DNA of 64,000 nt from an uncultured Eggerthella sp. (GCA_905203045.1 CAJKUH010000005.1:1-64000), one strand, 5' to 3'; shown: positions 9,656-18,348, numbered from the stretch's first letter. The notes: generated from the letters alone by a model not told the origin. Numbers and translations: made by a program.

Positions 9656-10525
9656 TTATTCGCCCAGCATGAAGCGGGTGAAGGAAACGATCTCGATGGT
9701 GGTGCCAAGAGCCTTGGCAACCTCTGCCGTGTACTCGTTCACGGACTGGTCGGGGTTCTTTACGAAAGCCTGCTCGGTGAGGCAGTTTTCCTTGTAGAAC
9801 TTCTCCATGCGACCGGTAGCGATCTTTTCCTGGATGTTCTCGGGCTTGCCGGATTCTGCAGCCTGAGCCTTGTAGATGCCCATTTCGTGCTCTACAACAG
9901 CAGGATCAACGGAGTCGCGCGTAGCAGCAACGGGGCTTGCAGCAGCAACCTGCATTGCAACGTCGCGGCCGTACTTCTTGAAGTCGTCGTTGGAAGCGAA
10001 GGAAGCGTCGCCGAGCTTGAACTCTACGAGAACGCCGATCTTGCCGCCGCCATGAACGTAGGAGGAAACAGCGCCTTCGGGCTGCTCTGCCAGAGCAAAG
10101 CGGGAGAGCTGGATGTTTTCGCCGAGCGTGTGGATAGCGTCGGTTACAACAGCCTCAACGGTTTCGCCTTCGATTTCGGAAGCCTTGAGGACATCGAGAT
10201 CAGCAGGCTTGTTGGCGAGAACTGCCTGAGCGATCTTCTCTGCATAAGCATGGAACTTCTCGTTCATGCCTACGAAGTCGGTCTCGCAGTTGAGCTCAAC
10301 GAGAGCGCCTGCATGACCGCACTCGGAAACGAGGGCCAAAACGGTGCCTTCGTTGGTTGCGCGGCCAGCCTTCTTGGCTACGGCAGCAAGACCGCGGGTG
10401 CGCAGTACGTCTACTGCCTTTTCGAGTTCGCCTTCAGCCTCTACGAGAGCCTTCTTGCATTCCATCATGCCAGCGCCGGTCATCTCGCGGAGTTCCTTGA
10501 CGAGAGCTGCGGTGATTTCAGCCAT
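9656..10525 (-). CDS. tsf: Elongation factor Ts
   Basis: 289 residues. It begins with the UBA-like N-terminal domain (ALVKELREMTGAGMMECKKAL) and the family motif GMMECKKAL. The core follows (VELNCETDFV; VLVEFKLGD; HVAMQVAAASP-like DVAMQVAAASP) and the C-terminal module (GKPENIQEKIATGRMEKFYKE cut short here). It recycles EF-Tu by GDP/GTP exchange. Directly downstream of rpsB with a 74-nt gap holding a small hairpin, the standard rpsB-tsf operon. Confidence 0.97.
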   Translation of the reverse strand: MAEITAALVKELREMTGAGMMECKKALVEAEGELEKAVDVLRTRGLAAVAKKAGRATNEGTVLALVSECGHAGALVELNCETDFVGMNEKFHAYAEKIAQAVLANKPADLDVLKASEIEGETVEAVVTDAIHTLGENIQLSRFALAEQPEGAVSSYVHGGGKIGVLVEFKLGDASFASNDDFKKYGRDVAMQVAAASPVAATRDSVDPAVVEHEMGIYKAQAAESGKPENIQEKIATGRMEKFYKENCLTEQAFVKNPDQSVNEYTAEVAKALGTTIEIVSFTRFMLGE

Positions 10526-10546
10526 GGTAATTCCTTTCAGATAGAA

Positions 10547-10572
10547 CCCTCGCCCAAAGTTTAGGGCGAGGG
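10547..10572 (-). promoter_or_regulatory. Hairpin in the rpsB-tsf intergenic gap
   Basis: Perfect 9-bp stem CCCTCGCCC / GGGCGAGGG with an 8-nt loop, 22 nt upstream of the tsf start codon. It could be a partial terminator, or an RNA-processing site that sets the S2 to EF-Ts ratio. The sequence shows the structure; the function is inferred. Confidence 0.55.
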
Positions 10573-10599
10573 AGAAATTGCAAGGGATTCGATTGGTGC

Positions 10600-11352
10600 T
10601 TATTCAGCAGGGGTTGCCTCTGCAGCAGCCTCAGCTGCGGGCTCTGCGGTCATGTCCTCTACGGTGACAGGAGCACCAGTGCCAGCGATTACCGCATCGG
10701 CAACGAAGTCTGCGAGCAGACGTACGGAGCGGATTGCGTCGTCGTTTGCGGGGATGCCGAAATCAACGTCGTCGGGATCGCAGTTGGTGTCGAGGGTGCC
10801 AACAACGGGAATGTTGAGGCGATGGGACTCGTGGATAGCGATCTGCTCACGGTTGGTATCGATGATGAAGATCATGTCGGGGATCTTCTTCATGTTGCGG
10901 ATGCCGTTGAGGTTGGTCTGCAGCTTAGCGAGTTCCTTCTTCAGCAGGATCTGCTCCTTCTTGGGCAGAAGCTCCATGCGGCCGTCGGATTCCATAGCCT
11001 CGAGCTCTTCCATGCGCTGCACGCGGGAGCGGATGGTGGTGAAGTTGGTGAGCATACCGCCGAGCCAACGAGCGTTTACGTAAGGCATGCCGCAGCGGTT
11101 AGCAGCGTCGGCGATGGATTCCTGAGCCTGCTTCTTGGTGCCTACGAACAGAATCGTGCCGCCCTTTTCAGCGCAACGGGAAACTGCAGTGTAAGCAGCA
11201 TCGAGGCCGTACATGGTCTCCTTGAGGTCGATGATGTAGATGTCGCCACGGTTGCCGAAGATGTAGGGCTTCATCTTGGGGTTCCAGCGACGGGTCTGAT
11301 GACCGAAGTGGGTGCCTGCGTCGAGCAGGGTCTGTACAGTGATCTTGGACAT
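10600..11352 (-). CDS. rpsB: 30S ribosomal protein S2
   Basis: 250 residues from MSKITVQTLLDAGTHFGHQT, the universal S2 start, preceded by GGAGAAAGA. The open frame continues upstream for 65 codons, but those residues are unlike S2. Conserved blocks: RRWNPKMKPYIFGNR, GGTILFVGTKKQAQ, YVNARWLGGMLTNF, VVGTLDTNCDPDDVDFGIP, IPANDDAIRS. The C-terminus has the Ala/Glu-rich tail often seen in actinobacteria. First gene of rpsB-tsf. Confidence 0.97.
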   Translation of the reverse strand: MSKITVQTLLDAGTHFGHQTRRWNPKMKPYIFGNRGDIYIIDLKETMYGLDAAYTAVSRCAEKGGTILFVGTKKQAQESIADAANRCGMPYVNARWLGGMLTNFTTIRSRVQRMEELEAMESDGRMELLPKKEQILLKKELAKLQTNLNGIRNMKKIPDMIFIIDTNREQIAIHESHRLNIPVVGTLDTNCDPDDVDFGIPANDDAIRSVRLLADFVADAVIAGTGAPVTVEDMTAEPAAEAAAEATPAE

Positions 11353-11464
11353 TCTTTCTCCATTCGTTGTGCCTCTGCGCAAGATCAGCCCCTTGCTCGC
11401 AACTGCTTTCGCAGCCACTGGCGGGCGCGGGTCCCTTACGCATGTGTAATAAAACAGCCTTTGC

Positions 11465-11492
11465 AGTATATCAGGCATACGGGTAGGCGCAA
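11465..11492 (-). promoter_or_regulatory. Candidate rpsB promoter
   Basis: Minus strand reads TTGCGC, 16 nt, TATACT, giving a leader of ~105 nt before rpsB. No autoregulatory S2-binding structure could be recognised with confidence in the leader. Confidence 0.45.
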
Positions 11493-11561
11493 GCACTTGA
11501 AGAAATAAGTCACAAACCCCTGACAGCAGAGCAACGCAACATCGCATCTTGCGCTGTCAAC

Positions 11562-11602
11562 AAAAAAAGAGCGCCAAGCCTTTCGGCCCAGCGCTCTTTT
11601 TG
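11562..11602 (-). terminator. Rho-independent terminator after the CoA-transferase gene
   Basis: GC-rich stem AAGAGCGC.../GCGCTCTT, with the minus-strand transcript ending in a long T-run (seven A on the plus strand). Confidence 0.85.
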
Positions 11603-11629
11603 AAAGCGGTATTGGCGGAAACGAACCGT

Positions 11630-12868
11630 CTAGCCCGCCAGAACGTCCAAGCTGGTAGCACCGGCAACAGAACCGTCGGCTTCTGCCGCCTTGATCTGTT
11701 CGTCGGTGTAGCCCAGGCTGCGCATGATGTCTTCCGTTGCGGAACCAAGCATTCCGGAAGGCGTGTAATTTGGAGCAGATTCCTCGGATTCGAACTGGAT
11801 AGGAGGCGTGGGAACCCAGCGCTCTGCTTCGGGGTACTTGATCTTTACCAGGTAGTCGTTCACCAGGGCATTCTGATCTTCGTATACATCGCTTGGCAGC
11901 TGACAGGGCTCGCAAGGGATGCCCGCATCCTTGAAGATCTTGAGGGCCTCGGCTGCCGTCATCTTGCCCAAAGCCTCGTCCATGATGCCCACAACTTCGG
12001 CATTCAAGCCATCGGCGTTCATCTTGTTGCAGTTGTTCAGGCGCTCATTGCCAATAAGGTCTTCGCGGCCGATAAGGCCCATGATCTTGTCGTAATCGCG
12101 GTCGTACTCGGGGTCGCACATAGCGATGGACTTGCCGTCACCTGCGGTGTAGACGTTGTTGAAGGGGCAGATAACCTCAAGACGGCTCTTGGGATAGGGG
12201 TTGCCGTACTGGGCGGAGATCATACCCGTCATCAGCGTGTAGATTGCAGCGTGCTGCAGCGCGCACGTCACATACTCGCCTTCACCGGTCTGGTTACGGC
12301 CGATGATTGCTGCGCACACGCCAGCGGCCAGGAACATGGAGGCCTGAAGGTCGCCATAGCCGTTGGTGGGAATCATCGGAGCATCGCCACGGTTTACCGT
12401 AGTGCCGAATACGCCGCCGCGGGCCATGTAGCACGTTACATCGAAGCCCGGGTCGTCCTTTTCGGGGCCCTTCTTGCCGTAGCCCAAGCCGTGAGCCATG
12501 ATGAGCTTCGGATACTTGGCATGCAGGGTTTCCCAGTCAAGGCCCATCTTCTTCAGAGACTTAGTGCGGGTATTGGTGAGGAATACGTCAGCGTCGGCAA
12601 GCAGCTTGTCCATGACCTCTGCGCCGGTTTCGCTTTTCAGGTTCAGCGAAATGAAGCGCTTGTTCAGGTTGCACATATCGAATGCAAGGTTTTCGTCGTC
12701 GGACATAGGCATGTTGAATACCGCTGCCTGGGTAACGCGCAGCGGATCGCCCTTCGCCGCTTCAACCTTGATAACATCGGCGCCCCATTCGCCAAGAACG
12801 CGGCCGGTTGCCGGCGTTGCCATGTAGGTGGTGAGGTCGATGACCTTGATTCCCTTAAGTGGTTTCAT
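11630..12868 (-). CDS. Family III (CaiB/BaiF) CoA-transferase
   Basis: 412 residues from MKPLKGIKVIDLTTYMATP; the start is supported by GGAAAGGAGATCCA just upstream. Family features: N-terminal VLGEWGADVIKVE with GDPLR, and the catalytic-Asp loop DDPGFDVTCYMARGG (Asp143 as the likely nucleophile). Family III enzymes move CoA between carboxylic acids by a covalent Asp-CoA anhydride. The N-terminus and the TCYMARGG loop resemble the 2-hydroxyacyl/phenyllactyl CoA-transferases (HadA/FldA type) more than formyl-CoA transferase, but the substrate cannot be assigned. It is a single-gene unit with its own terminator, and no dehydratase or dehydrogenase partner lies beside it. Confidence 0.88.
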   Translation of the reverse strand: MKPLKGIKVIDLTTYMATPATGRVLGEWGADVIKVEAAKGDPLRVTQAAVFNMPMSDDENLAFDMCNLNKRFISLNLKSETGAEVMDKLLADADVFLTNTRTKSLKKMGLDWETLHAKYPKLIMAHGLGYGKKGPEKDDPGFDVTCYMARGGVFGTTVNRGDAPMIPTNGYGDLQASMFLAAGVCAAIIGRNQTGEGEYVTCALQHAAIYTLMTGMISAQYGNPYPKSRLEVICPFNNVYTAGDGKSIAMCDPEYDRDYDKIMGLIGREDLIGNERLNNCNKMNADGLNAEVVGIMDEALGKMTAAEALKIFKDAGIPCEPCQLPSDVYEDQNALVNDYLVKIKYPEAERWVPTPPIQFESEESAPNYTPSGMLGSATEDIMRSLGYTDEQIKAAEADGSVAGATSLDVLAG

Positions 12869-13122
12869 TGGATCTCCTTTCCCCTCCCCGGGCTGCCCTT
12901 TGCACGAACGTTGCACGCGCAGCGCCCTTGGTGCGCATGTTGCGCCCGAAGAATCACAAACCATTGCAATTATTATAGGTTAGTAGGAGCGAAGCTATGG
13001 ATCGAAGTTATTGCTTTAGGTAATAGACCCAGTTGAAATTGTTAGAAACGGCATAGGGAATGCAACGAATCAGCATGAGCTGTTGAAGAAAGAAAAACCG
13101 AATCCATTCCTTCACAAAATAG

Positions 13123-13170
13123 AAAAGCGGGACCCCGTTGCCGTTTTTTTTGACATTGGGGCCCGCTTTT
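13123..13170 (-). terminator. Terminator after the NYN-domain gene
   Basis: Stem AAAAGCGGGACCCC / GGGGCCCGCTTTT, with a T-rich end on the minus strand. The rest of the gene-free stretch 12869-13193 holds only a possible TATAAT at 12970-12975 (minus strand) ahead of the CoA-transferase gene; no gene is seen there. Confidence 0.75.
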
Positions 13171-13193
13171 GACAATTCGGTTTTGCGGCCAGG

Positions 13194-13733
13194 CTATTTT
13201 CCGTCCCTAAGAGCTTCGAGCTTGGCAAGCATTTCGGGGCTGATACGCTCGGCCACCGTAGCGCGGCGATGCACTTCAATGGAGCGGTCTCGCTGGGCTT
13301 CGTCGCCTAAATCTTCCATTTCAAGGCTGAAGCCGTTTGCGCTCATACGGTCGACGCCGCCGCCGAACACGGTGTCTTGAATGGTGGCGTCGCTGGTAAC
13401 CACCATTACCTCGAGGTGATTTTCGCGCGCATCGTGCGCAAGCTTTTCGATCACTTTGTCGGCAGAAGAGCCATACGGGGAAAACTTCACCTTCACTCCC
13501 CCGATACGCTCGGTTTTGCCGGCTGATTCGGGATTGTCGGCTGCGTCGAACACGATAATTGCTTTATATTCAGTGCCCGCAAATGCCGCAACGTCGCTGA
13601 TCAGCGCTTCGCGAACCTTGTTGAAGGTTTCGTGCGTGTAGTCCTCTTCGCGCTGCATATGCACATAGCGCTGCCCACTGCGCAGCACGTTGTAGCCGTC
13701 AACAATAAGGAGCTTGTTTCGCTTTTTAGCCAC
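13194..13733 (-). CDS. YacP/Rae1-type NYN-domain ribonuclease
   Basis: 179 residues. PIN-like NYN fold with the motif LLIVDGYNVLRSG (~8-20), the acidic IIVFDAADN and VVTSDATIQDTVFG. Proteins of this family include Bacillus Rae1/YacP, a ribosome-associated mRNA endonuclease, and lie next to an RlmB-type methyltransferase, as here. The start overlaps the end of rlmB by 8 nt, so the two are translationally coupled. Confidence 0.88.
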   Translation of the reverse strand: MAKKRNKLLIVDGYNVLRSGQRYVHMQREEDYTHETFNKVREALISDVAAFAGTEYKAIIVFDAADNPESAGKTERIGGVKVKFSPYGSSADKVIEKLAHDARENHLEVMVVTSDATIQDTVFGGGVDRMSANGFSLEMEDLGDEAQRDRSIEVHRRATVAERISPEMLAKLEALRDGK

Positions 13734-14475
13734 GGCACTGCCTCATCCACTCGTACATGCAAGCAGTAGAAGCCTGGGCGACATTCAGGGAGCCAACCTC
13801 GCCTGCCTGAGGCAGGGCAATAAGGAAATCGCAGCGTTCCTGGGTAAGACGCGCCAAGCCTTCGCCTTCGTTGCCCATAACCAGAACTAAACGGCCCGCC
13901 AACGGCGAGTCCCAAATGCACTGCTGGGCTTTTTCGGACGCGCCGGCAACCCAGAAGTTTTCCTTCTTAAGGTTTTCGATGGTTTGGGCCACATTGCTTA
14001 CCTGGGCGATTTTGATGTGCGAAACCGCGCCAGCAGAGCTTTTATACGTTGCAGCCGTCACACGCGCCGAGCGCTTGCTGGGAATGATGATGCCCGATGC
14101 GCCCACAACTTCAGCGGAACGGGCAATAGCGCCCAAGTTGCCCGCATCGGTGATATGGTCGAGCACCACGATAAGCGCTTTTCCATCGTTGGCTTCGGCG
14201 TGCTTGTTGGCCGCGATGACGATTTCGCCCACACTGGAATATTGATACGAACCGGTTTCGAGCATAAGCCCCTGGTGAGATCCACGCTCAGAGCGTTCAT
14301 CCATTTCGTGGCGCTTTATTTGCTTCACGGAAACCTTCATTTTATGGGCGCGGCGAATCACTTCATCGACCGCCTTGTCGCCCTTGAGGCCCTCAGCAAC
14401 ATACAGGCGTTTAACTGGAACGCCCACCTTCAAAGCCTCCAGAACAGGACGCTTTCCTTCAATATATTCAGCCAT
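13726..14475 (-). CDS. rlmB: 23S rRNA (guanosine-2'-O)-methyltransferase RlmB-like (SpoU)
   Basis: 249 residues from MAEYIEGKRPVLEAL, with AAAGG eight nt upstream. It has an N-terminal L30e-like substrate-binding domain and then the trefoil-knot SPOUT domain with its three motifs: VLDHITDAGNLGAIARSAE, LVMGNEGEGLARL and LPQAGEVGSLNVAQAS. Predicted to methylate 23S rRNA (Gm2251 in E. coli). The E. coli-style motif wording and the coupling with the NYN nuclease support RlmB over other SpoU paralogues. Confidence 0.9.
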   Translation of the reverse strand: MAEYIEGKRPVLEALKVGVPVKRLYVAEGLKGDKAVDEVIRRAHKMKVSVKQIKRHEMDERSERGSHQGLMLETGSYQYSSVGEIVIAANKHAEANDGKALIVVLDHITDAGNLGAIARSAEVVGASGIIIPSKRSARVTAATYKSSAGAVSHIKIAQVSNVAQTIENLKKENFWVAGASEKAQQCIWDSPLAGRLVLVMGNEGEGLARLTQERCDFLIALPQAGEVGSLNVAQASTACMYEWMRQCRG

Positions 14476-14664
14476 GAACAAGCCTTTCAAACGAAATACT
14501 GCATCCCGCTATGATAACGCACCAGAATATACGAAACCGCATTCCACGCCGAAGGGCAAAGCGAATTCGCAGATCGGCGTACGCGTCAGCCAAAGCGACA
14601 GGTCGGATTCCAAGATTAGGATCTGCGCTTTTGATTTAACGGGCAGTCAGGCTGTCCTGCCTTC

Positions 14665-14689
14665 AGATTTGGCTGGGCCAGCAGGATTC
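14665..14689. repeat. Duplicate of the tRNA-Gln 3' end (25 bp)
   Basis: The 25 bases at 14665-14689 are identical to 14853-14877, which cover the CCA end, the acceptor stem and the start of the T arm of tRNA-Gln plus five bases beyond. The copy is in the same orientation 188 bp away, and it diverges immediately past the T-arm base. No tRNA can be folded from the copy. It looks like an attachment-site-type duplication or tRNA relic. Confidence 0.8.
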
Positions 14690-14744
14690 CCGCGTTCTTC
14701 GAACGCTCTTCCCCTTGGCGCAAGCGCCTGCGGGCAAATCCCTA

Positions 14745-14767
14745 AAAACGTGCCACTGGCACGTTTT
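14745..14767. terminator. Perfect palindrome, probable bidirectional terminator
   Basis: AAAACGTGCCA C TGGCACGTTTT, 11-bp arms with A- and T-runs at the ends. It lies in the 380-bp gap between rlmB and tRNA-Gln, where I see no other gene. Confidence 0.5.
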
Positions 14768-14818
14768 CTTGACGGGATTTCACCTCATCGGTTCGAACCC
14801 TTTGCAACCAACAATGCA

Positions 14819-14842
14819 ACAAAAAACCGCCCGAAGGCGGCT
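14819..14842 (-). terminator. Terminator of tRNA-Gln
   Basis: Minus strand: CCGCC TTCG GGCGG followed by TTTTTT, a textbook Rho-independent terminator 16 nt after the tRNA. Confidence 0.9.
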
Positions 14843-14857
14843 CTGCACTCTTAGATT

Positions 14858-14931
14858 TGGCTGGGCCAGCAGGATTCGAACCTACATAACTGGTACCAAA
14901 AACCAGGGTCCTGCCATTGGACGATGGCCCA
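14858..14931 (-). tRNA. tRNA-Gln (anticodon UUG)
   Basis: Minus strand 74-nt cloverleaf. Acceptor TGGGCCA pairs with TGGCCCA, the anticodon arm is CTGGT-TTTTGGT-ACCAG giving TTG, the T-loop is TTCGAAT, and the 3' CCA is encoded. U1 and a G discriminator are typical for tRNA-Gln. Confidence 0.95.
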
Positions 14932-15013
14932 GCGTATATGCCCTATGGGCGTTTTGGCATTATAGCGTATTCAGCGGCGTCAAGCCAAGAGCGCACGTGA
15001 ATCACAAGCAAAA

Positions 15014-15859
15014 TCAGCGCACACGCAATTCCCAAAACGCCACGGCGCTTGCCGCAGCAACGTTAAGCGAGTCGACGCCGTGAGCCATGGGAATCTTCAC
15101 TGTGTAATCGCATGCGGCAATGGTGTGCTGCGAAAGGCCATCCCCTTCTGTGCCCATGATAATGGCCAGCTTTTCGCATTCCTTAAGCTCGGTGCAATCG
15201 AGGCTTACCGAATTATCGTCAAGCGCCATGGCAGCAGTTTTGAATCCGAGGCTCTGCAGCTTGGCAATGCCACCACGGGGCCATTCTTCCCCCGGCACTT
15301 CGCCGATGCGCGTCCACGGCACCTGAAACACCGTACCCATGGAAACGCGCACGGCACGGCGGTACAACGGATCGCAGCATGCCGGCGTGCACAGAACCGC
15401 ATCGATGCCCAAGGCAGCAGCGCTGCGGAATGCTGCGCCTACATTGGTGTGGTTGGTTATGTCTTCCAGAATGGCGATGCGACGGGCATTCGCCACCACT
15501 TCCTCTACCGTCGGCAGAGGCTTGCGGCGCATGGCGCACAGCACTCCACGGGTAAGTTCGTAACCTGCCAGCTTTTCGACCTCTTCAGCTGGCATGACGA
15601 ATACGGTAAGGCCGCCTTCTTCAACGGGTTTGTTGCCTCCCATACGTTCTATCAGGCCAGCCATGCGCTGAAAGCGGTGCTCGGGCACCAAAAGAGACAG
15701 GGGCTGGTACCCCGCTGCCAAAGCACGATCGATCACCTTGTCCGATTCGGCGATGAAGATCCCCTTTTCGGGCTCAAGCCTGTTACGCAGCTGGAGCTCG
15801 GTTAAGCGCGCATACGCATCAAGGCGCGGATCTTCAAGTGAAACGGGATGCTCGATCAT
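15014..15859 (-). CDS. TrmH/SpoU-family RNA 2'-O-methyltransferase
   Basis: 281 residues. The first ~110 residues are a substrate-binding domain (ADYARL-like DAYARLTELQLRNR, FIAESDKVIDRALAAG); a SPOUT knot follows with ILEDITNHTNVGAAFRSAAAL, IIMGTEGDGLSQH and IPMAHGVDSLNVAAASAVA. It is a second SpoU enzyme close to rlmB but divergent from it; the N-terminal domain resembles the TsnR/TrmH-like group. The target nucleotide is unknown. It is read as a single gene upstream of tRNA-Gln. Confidence 0.88.
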   Translation of the reverse strand: MIEHPVSLEDPRLDAYARLTELQLRNRLEPEKGIFIAESDKVIDRALAAGYQPLSLLVPEHRFQRMAGLIERMGGNKPVEEGGLTVFVMPAEEVEKLAGYELTRGVLCAMRRKPLPTVEEVVANARRIAILEDITNHTNVGAAFRSAAALGIDAVLCTPACCDPLYRRAVRVSMGTVFQVPWTRIGEVPGEEWPRGGIAKLQSLGFKTAAMALDDNSVSLDCTELKECEKLAIIMGTEGDGLSQHTIAACDYTVKIPMAHGVDSLNVAAASAVAFWELRVR

Positions 15860-15910
15860 CGTGGTCCTTCGTCTGCAAATGGGAAATCGGCAGCTTTTAT
15901 CTTAGCGCAC

Positions 15911-16131
15911 GGCGTCAAAACCAAAGATCGAGGCTTTCTTGGCAAAATAGTCGAGTTGGGAACGATGACAAACCCGGCAACAGGGCCGAACAGTAGCAAT
16001 TTGAGCCGATTGGCACCGTTTTATACAACATAACTGGACTATTTGTATAAATAATGGCATCACTCGGCAAAAACAACCGTTCCCAAGTCGATTTTTCTGC
16101 CAACAAAGGGCCTTTATTTGGTTTTGAGGCG
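15911..16131. mobile_element. MITE-like 213-bp inverted-repeat element
   Basis: Arms 15915-15967 and 16075-16127 are imperfect inverted repeats; an ungapped comparison gives 40 of 53 matching positions, and the terminal 11 bases (TCAAAACCAAA) match perfectly. GGCG lies immediately outside both ends like a 4-bp target duplication. The centre holds a second palindrome, TTATACAA-N14-TTGTATAA (16021-16050). No open frame fits. It fills the gene-free stretch between an AEC permease gene and a SpoU gene. It could equally be a long regulatory hairpin. Confidence 0.6.
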
Positions 16132-16189
16132 CTAGACCAACACCAAGCTGGCGCAAAAAGTGCCGACAGACGACCAAAGGCCAGCCGAA

Positions 16190-17152
16190 TTACACCACAA
16201 GCATCGCCAGTAGAGGCAGCGAGACAAGCGAGAGAATGGTGGTGATGAACGTGCCACGCGACATGGTCATGGTGTCGCCGCCGTATGCAAGGCACATCAT
16301 GATGCCGGAAGAAGCAGCGGGCATGGCAGATTCGATAACGATTACTGCCAAAATGTACGGATCGTGGATGAACAAACCACCAATAAAGAAGATAAGCAGA
16401 GGCACAACTGCCAAGCGCATGATCGAGGTCAGGTAGCTCCAACCATCGTTGAGCATCTGCTTGATGGGCTGTTTTGCCAGCGTGGACCCGATAACCAACA
16501 TGGCGGCGGGCACCGTCATCTGGCCTAGCAGATTGCAGGTTTGCCCCACGTAGCCGTCGTCGGTAATGCCGAAAAGAGCCAACGCAACCGCAGCAAAACA
16601 GCTGATTAAGCACGGACTTAAAAGCTGCTTGCCAATAGCCTTGAGCTGCTCTTTGACTGGCTTTTTCGCGGCAACGCCATCATCGCCGGTACTTGCGATG
16701 AACAGCATTCCCACAGAGAACAGGAACACATTGTAGGGGATGTTGTAGATGGCGGCATACAGCACCGAATCGCTTCCCATGATGGCGCCGACTACCGCAA
16801 AGCCGATGAATCCCGTGTTGCCGAATGAAATCAAGTAGGCATGCGCTCCTTGGGCGGGCTTGGGAACCCCGTGGTACACCACCTTCACGAAGACCCATGC
16901 AAAGAGGCACACGAAAATATACAGCACAGTGGAGTACACCATCACCATGACGATGGTCTGCGAGTCGGGTAGGTTGCTGTTGCCCAGAACCGAGTTCAAG
17001 ATCATACCCGGCAGCGTCACCGTCATGACCAGTTTGGAAAGAAGCGCATCGAAATCATCGTTCATCAGATGGAGCTTGCGCGCAACCGCACCCAGCAACA
17101 CGACAGTGAACAGGATGAGCATCTGCAGGCCAGCATGCTGAAGCACTTCCAC
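16190..17152 (-). CDS. AEC-family permease (copy 1)
   Basis: 320 residues from a GTG start (VEVLQHAGLQMLILF), chosen because the tandem paralogue begins MEVFQHTFTQMLMLF and because AAGGGGA lies just upstream. About ten hydrophobic segments in the auxin-efflux-carrier / malate permease arrangement: FGNTGFIGFAVVGAIMG after TM4, the Asn/Pro-containing GQMTVPAAMLVIGSTLA in the second half, and AMPAASSGIMMCLAYGGD near the end. Members export or import small organic acids; the substrate here is unknown. It shares the C-terminal RGTFITTILSLVSLPLL pattern with copy 2. Confidence 0.9.
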   Translation of the reverse strand: MEVLQHAGLQMLILFTVVLLGAVARKLHLMNDDFDALLSKLVMTVTLPGMILNSVLGNSNLPDSQTIVMVMVYSTVLYIFVCLFAWVFVKVVYHGVPKPAQGAHAYLISFGNTGFIGFAVVGAIMGSDSVLYAAIYNIPYNVFLFSVGMLFIASTGDDGVAAKKPVKEQLKAIGKQLLSPCLISCFAAVALALFGITDDGYVGQTCNLLGQMTVPAAMLVIGSTLAKQPIKQMLNDGWSYLTSIMRLAVVPLLIFFIGGLFIHDPYILAVIVIESAMPAASSGIMMCLAYGGDTMTMSRGTFITTILSLVSLPLLAMLVV

Positions 17153-17388
17153 GAACGGTCCCCTTCCCCATCTGCGCCGCTGCGTTTTCAGGCGCATTGC
17201 AATTATAGGGGATGAATACCAAGGGGAACGGCAGGCAACGACGCACCGGGCAAACGAGCGGGGATGCGACCCCCCTCGCAACAAGCCAAACGGCGTGACA
17301 GAAGAACAGGAGCCGAGCCGAATAAACGGCTTATCGAACTACGCATTCGATCGGAAAGGGCCTTGCGGCCGTGAGCTGCAAAAGCCTG

Positions 17389-18348
17389 TTACACCACGAT
17401 AAGCGCGATTACCGGCAGCGTCACCAGGGAAAACACCGTGGTGAGGAATGTGCCGCGCGACATAGTACGGGTGTCGCCGTCATAAGCCAGGCACAGCATG
17501 GTGCCGTTAGACGCTGCAGGCATTGCTGCAAGCAGTACCAGGATGGCAAGCAAATACGAATCGTCCACGAACAGGCCGAAGAAGAAATACATGCCCACTG
17601 GCACAACGATAAGGCGAATGAACGTGGTGAGGTAGCTCCAACCGTCGAAGAGCATTTCACGCACGGGCATCTTCGCCAACGTGGAACCGATGATGAGCAT
17701 TGCGGCCGGTACTGTCATACCGCCCAAGATGCTGCAGGTTTGGCCAATAGGGCCATTGTCGGTGATGTGCAGCAGCGCCAACGCCATAGCAGCGTACGAA
17801 GCCAGCATCACCGGCTTGGTAAGGGTATGCCCCAATGCCTTCAACTGCATTTTCAGGCTGCGCTTTTCCTTCGTCTGCTCGTCGTTTCCAGCAACGAAGA
17901 ACACGCCCAGGGAAAACAGCACCACATTGAAAACGATGTTGAACACCGCAGCATACAGAACTGCACTGTCGTCGAAAATGGCCGCAAGAACCGCAAAGCC
18001 CAAGAAGCCCACGTTGCCGAACATCATCATGAAGGCGTGCGCACCACGTGCGGGGCGGTCGAGCTTGCGGTACACGATATGCGCGACAGCATACGAGAAC
18101 ACCGTGGCAACTGCAAAGTACAGAGCTGCGTAGCCGAACATGGTAAGAATCACTTCATCGGGAGGCAACTGGCTATCGGACAGCACCGAATTCAGAATGG
18201 TGGCGGGAAGTGTGATGGACATCACCAGCTTGGAGAGATTGCCATCGAACAGGTCGTCGGTCATGCGCTTCTTCCTTGCCACAAAGCCACATAACATAAT
18301 CGCGAACAACATCAGCATCTGCGTAAACGTGTGCTGAAATACCTCCAT
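17389..18348 (-). CDS. AEC-family permease (copy 2)
   Basis: 319 residues, clearly a tandem duplicate of the gene downstream (same order of motifs: FGNVGFLGFAVLAAIFD, GGMTVPAAMLIIGSTLA, AMPAASNGTMLCLAYDGD, RGTFLTTVFSLVTLP). The central cytoplasmic loop (GNDEQTKEKRSLKMQLKALG) is more charged than in copy 1. A 236-bp gap separates the two, so separate promoters are possible. The substrate is not deducible. Confidence 0.9.
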   Translation of the reverse strand: MEVFQHTFTQMLMLFAIMLCGFVARKKRMTDDLFDGNLSKLVMSITLPATILNSVLSDSQLPPDEVILTMFGYAALYFAVATVFSYAVAHIVYRKLDRPARGAHAFMMMFGNVGFLGFAVLAAIFDDSAVLYAAVFNIVFNVVLFSLGVFFVAGNDEQTKEKRSLKMQLKALGHTLTKPVMLASYAAMALALLHITDNGPIGQTCSILGGMTVPAAMLIIGSTLAKMPVREMLFDGWSYLTTFIRLIVVPVGMYFFFGLFVDDSYLLAILVLLAAMPAASNGTMLCLAYDGDTRTMSRGTFLTTVFSLVTLPVIALIVV

